A stretch of 64,000 bases of DNA from a bacterium (GTDB taxonomy: Bacteria > UBA10199 > JAIBAG01), in NCBI GenBank assembly GCA_019695305.1, contig JAIBAG010000006.1, forward strand, positions 57,515 to 121,514, written 5' to 3'. The notes below the pieces were generated by a model that had not been told where the DNA came from, searched no databases, and worked only from the letters and a program-made list of their open reading frames with translations. This document shows positions 17,136 through 25,758 of the stretch, piece by piece (within the stretch, counting starts at the first letter, position 1; each line of letters begins with the position of its first letter). The position numbers were made by a program, and so were the translations under genes.

Positions 17136-17717
17136 ATGAAAAAACACGTATGCTATCTTATTATAGGGTTAACTTTAGTAAGTCCTTTGGCTTTTGCTAA
17201 AAAGAAGACTAACCCCTCTTCTGCACAGGCAACACCAATCCCGGGCACTAATGCCAAATTAGCAGCCCTCCAATACCGCTTAAACAATATGTCGCCCGAC
17301 GACAAACGTTTGTTTGACGCCTTAACCGACGATCAACAGCGCGATATTAAAGCCGGAAAAGTATCCAAGGGGTTTAACGAATGGATGGTAAAACTGTCTT
17401 GGGGTGAACCTTTTTATGCCACCGAGCACCATCCCATTTATGTAGATTACGAACAAGTTTGGCTCTATACCAAAATTGAAAAATCAAATGACGTGAGTGA
17501 AGAAAAAATTATTGATCCTACCAATAATTGGCCCACCATTCATCGTAAAACAAAAACAAAAAGCTGCACGTTGGGCGATACTTTTGTGTTATGGGATAGA
17601 GGTGTAGTAGACGACATTAAGCCCGCTAACGATCGCCAAATTTACGGAAAATGCACCATAGAAACTAGCGAAGCCTTTTTACCTATTGTTAATGGCGTGC
17701 CTGTGGAACCCAAATGA
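17136..17717 (+). CDS. Secreted hypothetical protein, 193 aa
   Basis: The N-terminus MKKHVCYLIIGLTLVSPLAFA is a typical signal peptide with an Ala-X-Ala-like cleavage site. An upstream in-frame ATG at 17109 would put polar residues in front, so I prefer 17136. The mature part has one polar helical region (MSPDDKRLFDALTDDQQRDI) and a C-terminal part with two Cys that could pair. I recognise no family. Two overlapping TATAAT sequences lie just upstream (17097-17110). It overlaps mqnA by 4 bp (ATGA), so it is the first gene of the menaquinone operon, though the reason for the pairing is not evident. Confidence 0.75.
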   Translation: MKKHVCYLIIGLTLVSPLAFAKKKTNPSSAQATPIPGTNAKLAALQYRLNNMSPDDKRLFDALTDDQQRDIKAGKVSKGFNEWMVKLSWGEPFYATEHHPIYVDYEQVWLYTKIEKSNDVSEEKIIDPTNNWPTIHRKTKTKSCTLGDTFVLWDRGVVDDIKPANDRQIYGKCTIETSEAFLPIVNGVPVEPK

Positions 17718-18442
17718 AAATTGGAGCCGTTCCCTATCTCAATGCAAAACCTCTGTTGTGGGGACTTGAAAATGAAGTAACCCTTGCTCATCCTTCGGTA
17801 CTACATAGCATGATGCACAATGGCGAACTCGATCTGGCTTTACTCCCTCTTTTTAGTTTTTTAGACAATCCCCATTATCAGCTTTATCTACAGGCCGGTG
17901 TTATTCAATCACGCGGCCCGGTAAAAAGTGTTCTTTTGTTTTACAGAGACTCTCTGCCATCCATAGAAGCCATTAAAACGGTAAAACTAACACCCGATTC
18001 AAAAACATCGGTGGGACTGTTTAAGGTTCTCTCTTCCTTTCTATGGAAGCGAACAGACATCCAGATTGTAGACAAAAACTTTGATGCCGAACTCCTCATT
18101 GGCGACGAAGCCCTGCTCTTTAATAAGCCTGGTTATAAAGTTTATGACCTTGGAGACGCTTGGAATAATTGGGCAAAACTACCCTTTACTTATGCCGCGT
18201 GGATTTCCAATAAGCCCGTATCGGACGCTCTTATTAATAAACTTATAGTGGCTAAAGATGAAGGTTTAAAACACCGTACAAACATTGCCAAAAACCAGCA
18301 TTTTTTGCCCCAAGAGGCCTGTTTGGCCTATTTGACAGAAAATATTTATTATGACATGAACCCTACAACCATGGAGGGAATAGCCCTGTACGAAAAGCAC
18401 CTGTTTAACCTGGGTCTTATCTCTTCTAAACGTTATACATGA
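17714..18442 (+). CDS. mqnA: Chorismate dehydratase (futalosine pathway of menaquinone synthesis)
   Basis: A 242-aa protein of the periplasmic-binding-protein-like MqnA/MqnD fold. It converts chorismate to 3-[(1-carboxyvinyl)oxy]benzoate, the first step of the futalosine route. The N-terminal signature IGAVPYLNAKPLLWGLE and the following HPSVLHSMMHNGELDLALLPLFS are characteristic. Start and stop overlap both neighbours (ATGA), indicating translational coupling in a four-gene operon. Confidence 0.93.
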   Translation: MKIGAVPYLNAKPLLWGLENEVTLAHPSVLHSMMHNGELDLALLPLFSFLDNPHYQLYLQAGVIQSRGPVKSVLLFYRDSLPSIEAIKTVKLTPDSKTSVGLFKVLSSFLWKRTDIQIVDKNFDAELLIGDEALLFNKPGYKVYDLGDAWNNWAKLPFTYAAWISNKPVSDALINKLIVAKDEGLKHRTNIAKNQHFLPQEACLAYLTENIYYDMNPTTMEGIALYEKHLFNLGLISSKRYT

Positions 18443-19581
18443 TTGAGGATATTTTAAATAAAGCTTTAGACGGCAAGCGCATCACTACCGACGAAGCCAA
18501 AATTCTGCTAACAAAGGCGGATGTATTGCAATTAGGCGAAGTAGCGCATACATTATCGCTGCGTAAAAATAACAAACGGGTTGCTTATCTCATCGATCGG
18601 AATATCAATTATACAAACGTGTGCGTGGCCCGCTGTTCGTTCTGTGCTTTTTACCGCCCCACTCCAGGCCACAAAGAAGGTTATGATTTAAGCTTTGAAG
18701 ATATCAGCCAAAAAATCAACGAAACTCTTGATATGGGCGGCACCCGCATTCTTATGCAGGGAGGCCTTCATCACAATCACACTATTGAATACTACGAAAA
18801 ATTAATTGGCCATATACACACGCATCATCCCTCGCTCCATATTCATGCTTTTTCGCCTCCCGAAATTTATCATGTATCTACTAAGGCAGGCATTACATAC
18901 GACGAAGCTTACAAACGCCTTAAAGCTGTTGGCCTTAAAACCATGCCCGGTGGCGGCGCCGAAATTTTAGTAAACGAAATCCGCGATAAAATTGCCGTGG
19001 GTAAGTGCAATGCCGATGAATGGCTTACAGTAATGGAAGCGGCTCACCGTAATGGCGTACAATCAACGGCTACCATGATGATGGGACATATAGAAAGCGT
19101 GGATGACCGCTTAACCCACATCAGCCGTTTAAGAGAACTGCAAGACAAAACAAAAGGGTTTTTGTCGTTTATTCCTTGGACTTTCCAACCCGAAAACACC
19201 CCGCTACACCCCAAAATTAAACGTAATAAAAATGTGAAACTCACGCACGCTTACGAATATTTAAAATTTTTAGCCCTCTCGCGTATCTTTTTAGATAATT
19301 TCGACCATGTTCAAGTAAGCATGCTCACGCAAGGTTCTAAAATTGCCCAAATTGGTTTAAGCTTTGGCGCGGATGATTTAGGAAGCTTGCTCATTGAAGA
19401 AAACGTGGTACGCTTGGCCGGAAAACCACAGGAAATGGATTTGAAAAAAGAAAAGATGGAAGCACTCATTCGTGAAGCGGGCTTTACTCCCTATGAACGC
19501 GATACCTATTACAACGAAATTAAAAACTCCCGCTCGGGCAATGCCCAAGTGTTGTCGCAACCCATCACGCTAGCCTCGTGA
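18439..19581 (+). CDS. mqnC: Cyclic dehypoxanthinyl futalosine synthase, radical SAM
   Basis: A 380-aa radical SAM enzyme that forms the cyclic intermediate from dehypoxanthine futalosine. The cluster motif is CVARCSFC (near 62-69), preceded by DRNINYTNVC, which is typical of MqnC rather than MqnE. Further family motifs are GGLHHNHTIEYYE, HAFSPPEIYH, MPGGGAEIL, ATMMMGHIES and FIPWTFQPENT. It overlaps mqnA and the following deaminase gene by 4 bp each. Confidence 0.94.
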   Translation: MIEDILNKALDGKRITTDEAKILLTKADVLQLGEVAHTLSLRKNNKRVAYLIDRNINYTNVCVARCSFCAFYRPTPGHKEGYDLSFEDISQKINETLDMGGTRILMQGGLHHNHTIEYYEKLIGHIHTHHPSLHIHAFSPPEIYHVSTKAGITYDEAYKRLKAVGLKTMPGGGAEILVNEIRDKIAVGKCNADEWLTVMEAAHRNGVQSTATMMMGHIESVDDRLTHISRLRELQDKTKGFLSFIPWTFQPENTPLHPKIKRNKNVKLTHAYEYLKFLALSRIFLDNFDHVQVSMLTQGSKIAQIGLSFGADDLGSLLIEENVVRLAGKPQEMDLKKEKMEALIREAGFTPYERDTYYNEIKNSRSGNAQVLSQPITLAS

Positions 19582-20759
19582 TTTATCTCCATGCCCATAC
19601 CCTTGTTACCATGACGGGAGAAATTATCTCTCCGGGCACTCTTGTTATTCACCAAAACAAAATCGAAAAAGTAGCCGCCGGCCACCTCTCTCCTTCATCT
19701 GCCGATAGCTTAATAGACTTAAGCAATACAGTACTTTTCCCGGGATTTATCAATGCCCACTGCCATTTAGAATATACAGCCATGGGACCCCTTCAAAACC
19801 GTTCATTTACAGCGTGGATTAAAGAAATTGTAAGTGCCAAACAGAAAGCGGATGACAGTAAAATAAATGCAGGGATTAATAAAGGCATCAAAACACTTCT
19901 GCAAAATGGTGTTACTACTGTAGGCGATCACATCAGTTTTAATACACCACTGGAAGCCATTTTAAAATCTCCTTTGCGCGGCATTTTATTTGCCGAAGCT
20001 TTGGGCGTTGCGGATGATGTGGGGCAAGGCATTTATCATAGCCTTCAAAATTTGAAAACCAGCCTTCCGCCGTCACAGTTTCAATTTTCAATCACGCCCC
20101 ACTCGGTTCACGCATTAAATCCGAATGTACTCAAAGAAATTTTGATGAAAGAACCAGGCCCCTTTTCTATTCACCTGGCTGAAAGCGATGACGAACACCA
20201 GTTTTTTTCACTCAAACAAGGCCCCTTACACAATTTTATTAAAGAAAGAGCCCCGCATTTTAAATATGAATCACATAGTGGTTTAAAACATATCATCAAC
20301 AGTAATTTACCGGTGAATAAGCTAACACTTATTCACGGAAATTATTTGGATGATGTAGAACAAAATTTTGTTTTAAAAAACAAAATTCCCGTTGTACACT
20401 GCCCAGGCTCGCATCGTTTTTTTAATCATCAAGATTTTCCACTAGAAAAATATCTTAAGCACAACCACCCTGTAGCGCTAGGAACCGATAGCCACGCCAG
20501 TAACGATCACTTTTCGTTCTTGGAAGAATTAAAGCTGGTTCATAAAAGCCATCCTTCTTTAAGTGCCAAGCAAATTATCACCATGGCCACGGTAAATGGT
20601 GCCAAAGCGTTGCGGATGGAAAATATAATTGGAAGTTTGGAAAATGAAAAATCAGCTGATATTGTGGGTTTTAAAATGCAAAATATAGAAGATCCCTTTC
20701 AATTACCTTTTCTTTTAAACAAGTGCGATTTTTTGATGATAAATGGAATAAAAATTTAA
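19578..20759 (+). CDS. Amidohydrolase, probable aminodeoxyfutalosine deaminase
   Basis: A 393-aa metal-dependent deaminase of the MtaD/SsnA type. Ligands are visible: HCHLEYT (near 62), HSVH, a metal His in HLAES, HGNYLD, and the catalytic Asp in GTDSHAS (near 300). The GTG start overlaps the mqnC stop (GTGA). Given the operon, the likely role is deamination of 6-amino-6-deoxyfutalosine to futalosine (the MqnX step). MqnE and MqnB are not in this window. The alternative is a general S-adenosylhomocysteine or nucleoside deaminase. Its stop shares TTAA with the convergent gene. Confidence 0.82.
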   Translation: MIYLHAHTLVTMTGEIISPGTLVIHQNKIEKVAAGHLSPSSADSLIDLSNTVLFPGFINAHCHLEYTAMGPLQNRSFTAWIKEIVSAKQKADDSKINAGINKGIKTLLQNGVTTVGDHISFNTPLEAILKSPLRGILFAEALGVADDVGQGIYHSLQNLKTSLPPSQFQFSITPHSVHALNPNVLKEILMKEPGPFSIHLAESDDEHQFFSLKQGPLHNFIKERAPHFKYESHSGLKHIINSNLPVNKLTLIHGNYLDDVEQNFVLKNKIPVVHCPGSHRFFNHQDFPLEKYLKHNHPVALGTDSHASNDHFSFLEELKLVHKSHPSLSAKQIITMATVNGAKALRMENIIGSLENEKSADIVGFKMQNIEDPFQLPFLLNKCDFLMINGIKI

Positions 20760-21136
20760 ACCACAGCTTTGGGCTCAAAATACTGCGTTAAATGGGGTAA
20801 TTCATGTTGACGTAAATCGTTAGCGGTAAGCAGATGTGTTGCACCTTCTTCCAAAGCCTCAGTAAACAAGGCTTCGCTGATGGAATCTTTCACAAAAGCC
20901 AAAATGCGGCTTTGATCGTGATGCACAAGTAATTTTATTTTTTTAAGAATGCTCATTCCATCACGCATCCCCATATCGATAATGATAATATCCCAACGTT
21001 TCATAAACAGCGGCCCAAAAGCCGCTTCGTAGGAAGGGCAACATAAAATAGCCGCCGCTTTTGCACGTTGGCAAGCTTCAGAAATAAGAGCAGCCTGTTC
21101 TTGGCTACTGGATACAATTAAAATGGAATAGGCCAT
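20756..21136 (-). CDS. Degenerate response-regulator receiver domain, 126 aa
   Basis: A single-domain protein with the CheY fold pattern: strand ILIVSS, a phospho-acceptor-like Asp in IIIIDMGMRDGMSIL (near 53), a Lys-like turn region, and helix EALEEGATHLL. The acidic pair that should follow strand 1 is replaced by Ser-Ser-Ser, and the strand-5 Lys-Pro is not evident. Magnesium-dependent phosphorylation is therefore doubtful. No DNA-binding output domain is present. It is isolated between a convergent deaminase gene and a 360-bp spacer. It may be a pseudo-receiver used for protein contact. Confidence 0.72.
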   Translation of the reverse strand: MAYSILIVSSSQEQAALISEACQRAKAAAILCCPSYEAAFGPLFMKRWDIIIIDMGMRDGMSILKKIKLLVHHDQSRILAFVKDSISEALFTEALEEGATHLLTANDLRQHELPHLTQYFEPKAVV

Positions 21137-21175
21137 ACGATTTTACTACTCTAAGGAATCCTAAAAAACGGGATA

Positions 21176-21231
21176 AGGCTATGATCAAACAAATTAATGA
21201 ATGAAATACATCAATTTGTTTGTCATAGCCT
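21176..21231. repeat. Long inverted repeat (about 22-bp arms)
   Basis: The left arm AGGCTATGATCAAACAAATT and the right arm AATTTGTTTGTCATAGCCT are complementary apart from one inserted base. The loop is about 10-12 nt. No T tract follows, so a simple terminator is unlikely. It lies just upstream of the degenerate receiver gene and 265 bp before the metallophosphoesterase gene. Confidence 0.7.
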
Positions 21232-21496
21232 AAGGCCTCCCTCTTAAAAAGGCCTGTGTGTAAAATAGAGAAATTTACACAAATTATCAATCAGGGGCGC
21301 CCTAATTATTTAGTAAGGCAATCACCTATTGGAGCACTTTTTTCTACTTAACGCATTGTGTTATAACCCCTTAAAAATAAAAGGAAACTTTATTTGAACT
21401 CTGTCGATAAAACGTGTAGAAAAATGGGCAATCAAACTGGCATTTTCTAGCGGTTTTTAGGGGTCATCAGCTACAGAGTGTTTTCAATTAAATCAC
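21232..21496 (+). other. Intergenic region with a second hairpin, upstream of the metallophosphoesterase gene
   Basis: An 8-bp perfect inverted repeat (TGTGTAAA/TTTACACA) spans 21257-21281, and GGGCGCCC near 21294 is a self-complementary octamer. AAGGAAAC at about 21382 precedes a TTG-started 18-codon frame (start LNSVDKTC) that could be a leader peptide, but this is weak. I could not assign a promoter. Confidence 0.35.
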
Positions 21497-24364
21497 ATGG
21501 GATCTTCCATAGTTGTACCACCACGTGTGGGACTAATTACATCTTCCGATGCCCCCGCTATAGGGGAAAGGCATTATTTGGGGTTTATTGGTGACGAGCA
21601 ATACTACCAAGACCCCTATAATTTGGGTGCCTTTCGCTCTCAGGCTGTTAATAGCTATGCCCCAGGATTAAGACTACCGGCCAAACTGCATGGCATTTCC
21701 TACATTCACGAAGCCTTGGCCCGTCAAGTTATTGAGGAATTAGGCCCTGAATTTCAGGGCAATATTTCTATGGGCGATTTAACCGATGTTTGCACGGTTG
21801 ATGAATTGCAATATTTTTTAACAACACTTGAAAAAATTAAAAGTGCCACCCCTCTTAACCGGGTCCTTCTTTTTTTAATCGGTAATCACGAAGTATTTCA
21901 TGCCGGCACAACTAATTCGGGACGTAATTTTGGAAGTTTATTAGGAATTATTTTTAGCCTCAACATGGGCCGTAATTACAAAGACAATGTACACGGACCC
22001 GAAGCTGGTGGAAACGATAATGTTTTGGATAAAGATATTTTAGTTAGAACTCTTTACCATTTTGCTTTTGGGCGCGAATTAGATCCTCCTGTTCTTACCC
22101 AAAGTAATCATCAAAGTTATTCCCTTTCTAACGGCACACAGGGGCAATGGGATAATTTAGAACAAGTATATCGCGATTTTTGGAAACAAGAACCCGATGG
22201 TAGTTTTAGTGCTATCACAAAAAACAAGCTGCATAACGAAGAAGCACGCCCCGAAGAAAGATGGGTTCAAACAACGGCCGCTAAAATGGAAGATTTACAA
22301 ACCCAAAACGGAAACCATCCGGTTTACATGATTGGGCTTGATACTATGGATTACACGGGCATCAGCAGCGCCGTGGCCGGTGGTATTTACGGTTATGTGT
22401 CATACGAGCAAGTTCAGCGTGTGAAAGCTTTTATATACATGAAGAAAAAAGAAAACCCCGGCGCCAAATTTATGCTGGGCGGACATCATAATATTCCTGA
22501 CTTAGCCAAGTTTCTCCAATCACAATTATCCGATATTCTATCGGATGATGATGTTATTTGTTATATTGGGGCCCATGCGCATATCCGCGGCTATGCTAAT
22601 TTGGCCGACGCACAAAATGCCAACACCTATCACATTAACCGCAATACCCCTCTTCCACAAATTACGGTTCCTTCGGTAATGGATTATCCCAACGAAATGA
22701 TGGTACTGGAATACGGCGTAAAAAATCCTCAAGACAACGAACTTTATTTTGAATTTACTTTTAAAAGCATTGATGAAGACCATTTACCCGGACATACCGC
22801 TTTGGTAGACGCCGAAATAGACAAATTACGGCCCTCATTTAATACTTTTGCCTCGGGATTGGCACATTTTGACGACCCTCAAACCGCACTTTTAGGCTCT
22901 CCCAAAGCTAATTTGTGGGACAAGCTGGAAACCCTGCTTGATATAGATCATGGACTTATTTTACGAAAAGGCCGTTTGGTAGATACTGCAGTGGCGCACG
23001 ATGTAATTCCTACCATGGTACAAGCCAATATTTTGTATAAACGTCTAGCCTTGGCACAAATTAAAATTACATTAATTGAAAATGGATATTCCGAATTAGC
23101 TCTTGCCATTGAAACAGCCTACAGCAACTACTTAGATTCGCTTATTAGCTATTACGAAGATACCTACAGCGAAGAAACCCATTCCAACCCGCAACAAGAT
23201 ATCGACCCTCATGATGACCATCCCGATCCGTTATCTCATGAACAGCACGTCAATATCCATTATCTCGATCGCTATAAAGATGCCCTAGCACAGGTTATTG
23301 CTACGGCTCAGCAAACTGTAAAATCGGATATAAAATACGTGCAATCTACTCCTCACATTTTAGAGTTAATGGGCGATGATCTCAATTTTTTCAAGGATTG
23401 GGTTATTCAATACAACAATCTTCAAAATACTAAAGCAGAAGACAGAGCCTTAAGTGCCATGGCTAATCTTTTTGGCAATGAATATTTTGGTTCTATCCGA
23501 TCCCACTTATGGGAAATCCCCTACGGATCACAAGCGGCCGCCTTTGCAACGTTGGCAGGCCTTGAATCGGCACGCATAGAGCAGGCTTATAAAGATGGTG
23601 AAGCCGATGAAAAAGCCAAAGGTGGAGGCCAAATAGTTCCCGATACCATTCGATTTACAGTATCTACCGAAGATGACGATATAAGCCTTCTGGATTTGCC
23701 TAACCCCATTGACAACAGCTCTTTATTAACAAGTCTTTTTAAAAAGAAGCCAGACTCCATGCCTATCATGCTGCATAATACCGATACAGGCACACATCAC
23801 ACCACATTTGCCATTGGAGCAACGCGTAGCGATGGAACTAATACATATAACGGCGATAAAAACACACCAATAAATGGCATTTTTAACACTTTTGGATTAC
23901 GTTCTGGCCAAGTATGGCATTTTTTTGGAGGCTCTAATCAGGCGCGCATGACTGTTGGAGCTGAAGGCGAATTTTTCTTCGATTGGCAACGCACGCGTTT
24001 AAATATAGACGGCGACAGAAATGTGGATGTATGGCGTAATAATTTGGGATTAGTGGGCCGTGGCTCTATTGGTTTTGGCGACCCATGGGGATGGATTAGT
24101 ATAGGCGCCTTTGTACAAACAGGCATGGCATTAAGACAAATTGATGAAGACCCTTTAACAGGAAACTGGGGATCATTTAGTCCGGCACTGGTAATGGGAG
24201 CTGGGGCATCAATTGGCTTTTTGGATGGTATTCTTACCGTTGATATAGGACGACAATGGTATATTGGAGAAAACAACACGGCTATCAAAACAGTGTTTGG
24301 AGGAGCCTCAGTTGATATTTTGGCCCTCTGCCGCTTTTTTGAAGTACGCCGCCGCGATCGTTAA
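21497..24364 (+). CDS. Metallophosphoesterase-like protein with a C-terminal beta-barrel-like domain
   Basis: A 955-aa protein. Residues about 85-400 carry calcineurin-like blocks in order: GDLTDV (near 92), GNHEVF (near 130), GGHHN (near 328) and GAHAH (near 357). The first DxH block is not obvious. Residues 480-760 are polar and helical with an acidic His/Asp-rich stretch (EETHSNPQQDIDPHDDHPDP). From about 785 to the end, alternating hydrophobic strands with many Gly and aromatics look like an outer-membrane barrel. Yet the frame has no signal peptide, and an in-frame stop at 21458-21460 with no start codon after it prevents extension. No Shine-Dalgarno is visible. The stop shares TTAA with the convergent permease gene. 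Confidence 0.75.
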   Translation: MGSSIVVPPRVGLITSSDAPAIGERHYLGFIGDEQYYQDPYNLGAFRSQAVNSYAPGLRLPAKLHGISYIHEALARQVIEELGPEFQGNISMGDLTDVCTVDELQYFLTTLEKIKSATPLNRVLLFLIGNHEVFHAGTTNSGRNFGSLLGIIFSLNMGRNYKDNVHGPEAGGNDNVLDKDILVRTLYHFAFGRELDPPVLTQSNHQSYSLSNGTQGQWDNLEQVYRDFWKQEPDGSFSAITKNKLHNEEARPEERWVQTTAAKMEDLQTQNGNHPVYMIGLDTMDYTGISSAVAGGIYGYVSYEQVQRVKAFIYMKKKENPGAKFMLGGHHNIPDLAKFLQSQLSDILSDDDVICYIGAHAHIRGYANLADAQNANTYHINRNTPLPQITVPSVMDYPNEMMVLEYGVKNPQDNELYFEFTFKSIDEDHLPGHTALVDAEIDKLRPSFNTFASGLAHFDDPQTALLGSPKANLWDKLETLLDIDHGLILRKGRLVDTAVAHDVIPTMVQANILYKRLALAQIKITLIENGYSELALAIETAYSNYLDSLISYYEDTYSEETHSNPQQDIDPHDDHPDPLSHEQHVNIHYLDRYKDALAQVIATAQQTVKSDIKYVQSTPHILELMGDDLNFFKDWVIQYNNLQNTKAEDRALSAMANLFGNEYFGSIRSHLWEIPYGSQAAAFATLAGLESARIEQAYKDGEADEKAKGGGQIVPDTIRFTVSTEDDDISLLDLPNPIDNSSLLTSLFKKKPDSMPIMLHNTDTGTHHTTFAIGATRSDGTNTYNGDKNTPINGIFNTFGLRSGQVWHFFGGSNQARMTVGAEGEFFFDWQRTRLNIDGDRNVDVWRNNLGLVGRGSIGFGDPWGWISIGAFVQTGMALRQIDEDPLTGNWGSFSPALVMGAGASIGFLDGILTVDIGRQWYIGENNTAIKTVFGGASVDILALCRFFEVRRRDR

Positions 24365-25758
24365 TTTTTCTTATTGAGAACGCTATTTTTGTAACTATAC
24401 CCAAAATAAATAACTAAACCAATTACGAGCCAAATCCCAAAACGTTCCCAGGTCAGCCGAGGCAACTTGGCCATCAACACTACACAAGCAATAATACCTA
24501 AAATGGGAAGTACAGGAACACCGGGGCAACGAAACCCGCGATGCAAATTAGGCTCTTTATATCGCAATACAATTACACCACCACACACTAAAGCAAAGGC
24601 AAATAAAGTACCAATATTAGTGAGTTCGGCCGCAGTCCCAATATCTATAAAAGCGGCAATAGCAGCCACAATCAGACCTGTTAAAATTTGGCTTCTATAC
24701 GGCGTTTTAAATATGGGATGAACTTTAGCAGCCCAGGGCCAAATTAAACCATCACGCGACATTGCAAAAAAAATACGTGGCTGCCCCATCAGAAGTACAA
24801 CAAGCACGCTGGTAAGGCCCGTTACCGCTCCTGCCGACACCAAAGCAGAGCCCCAATTATAACCCAAACGCTCCATAGCCAAAGCAATGGGTGCCGATAC
24901 TCTCAGCTCGGTATAAGGAACCACACCCGTTAAAATTCCAGAAACAATGATGTACAAAATAGTACAAATAACAAGCGAGGCAATAATACCAATAGGTAAA
25001 TCACGTTGCGGGTTTTTAGCTTCCTCTGCGGCTGTAGAAACTGCATCAAAACCAATATAGGCAAAAAACACAATAGCCGCTCCCGACACCACACCCGAAA
25101 AACCAAAAGGCATAAAAGGATGCCAGTTAACCGGCTGAATCCCCTTCACTCCCACCGCAATAAAAACACCAATGGCCAAAAGTTTAATAAATACCATAGC
25201 CGTGGTAAAACGGGCCGATTCCTTAATACCAACAACTAATAAACCTGTAATAATAAGCACAATAATAGCTGCGGGTAAGTTGATGATAGCACCAGGCGCC
25301 GTTCCCGGAGCCGCAGCACACCAGGCTGGTAAATGAATACCAAGTGATTCTAAAATTTTTACAAAATATCCAGACCAACCTACCGCCACAGCAATAGATC
25401 CAACCACGTACTCCAACACAAGATCCCAGCCAATGATCCAGGCAAAAATTTCGCCCAATGTAGAGTAAGAATAATTATAGGCCGAACCCGCTACCGGTAA
25501 AATGGAAGCAAATTCCGCATAACACAACGCTGTAAAAATGCAGGCCAACATTGAAACAACAAATGAAAGAACTACCGCAGGACCTGCATACTCAGCAGCA
25601 GCCACACCGGTAATTACAAAAATACCCACACCAATAATGCCGCCAATTCCCAAACAGGTTAAATCAAAAGCCGAGAGTGAACGTTTTAAATGATGATGTT
25701 CTTCAGTTACCTCCAAATCGGTCACCGTCACAATTTGTTTACGGCGGAAAACATTCAT
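24361..25758 (-). CDS. APC family amino acid permease (cationic amino acid transporter type)
   Basis: A 465-aa transporter with 12 predicted helices. The first-helix motif GIGGIIGVGIFVITG, the second-helix CYAEFASILPVAGSAYNYSY and the loop EEAKNPQRDLPIGI are typical of CAT/YfnA-type amino acid/polyamine permeases. I start at the ATG at 25758, with GAAGGGAG 7-8 nt upstream; it overlaps the regulator's stop as ATGA. It is the third gene of a kinase-regulator-permease operon, so its expression may be under that two-component system. The substrate is not determinable. Confidence 0.93.
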   Translation of the reverse strand: MNVFRRKQIVTVTDLEVTEEHHHLKRSLSAFDLTCLGIGGIIGVGIFVITGVAAAEYAGPAVVLSFVVSMLACIFTALCYAEFASILPVAGSAYNYSYSTLGEIFAWIIGWDLVLEYVVGSIAVAVGWSGYFVKILESLGIHLPAWCAAAPGTAPGAIINLPAAIIVLIITGLLVVGIKESARFTTAMVFIKLLAIGVFIAVGVKGIQPVNWHPFMPFGFSGVVSGAAIVFFAYIGFDAVSTAAEEAKNPQRDLPIGIIASLVICTILYIIVSGILTGVVPYTELRVSAPIALAMERLGYNWGSALVSAGAVTGLTSVLVVLLMGQPRIFFAMSRDGLIWPWAAKVHPIFKTPYRSQILTGLIVAAIAAFIDIGTAAELTNIGTLFAFALVCGGVIVLRYKEPNLHRGFRCPGVPVLPILGIIACVVLMAKLPRLTWERFGIWLVIGLVIYFGYSYKNSVLNKKN

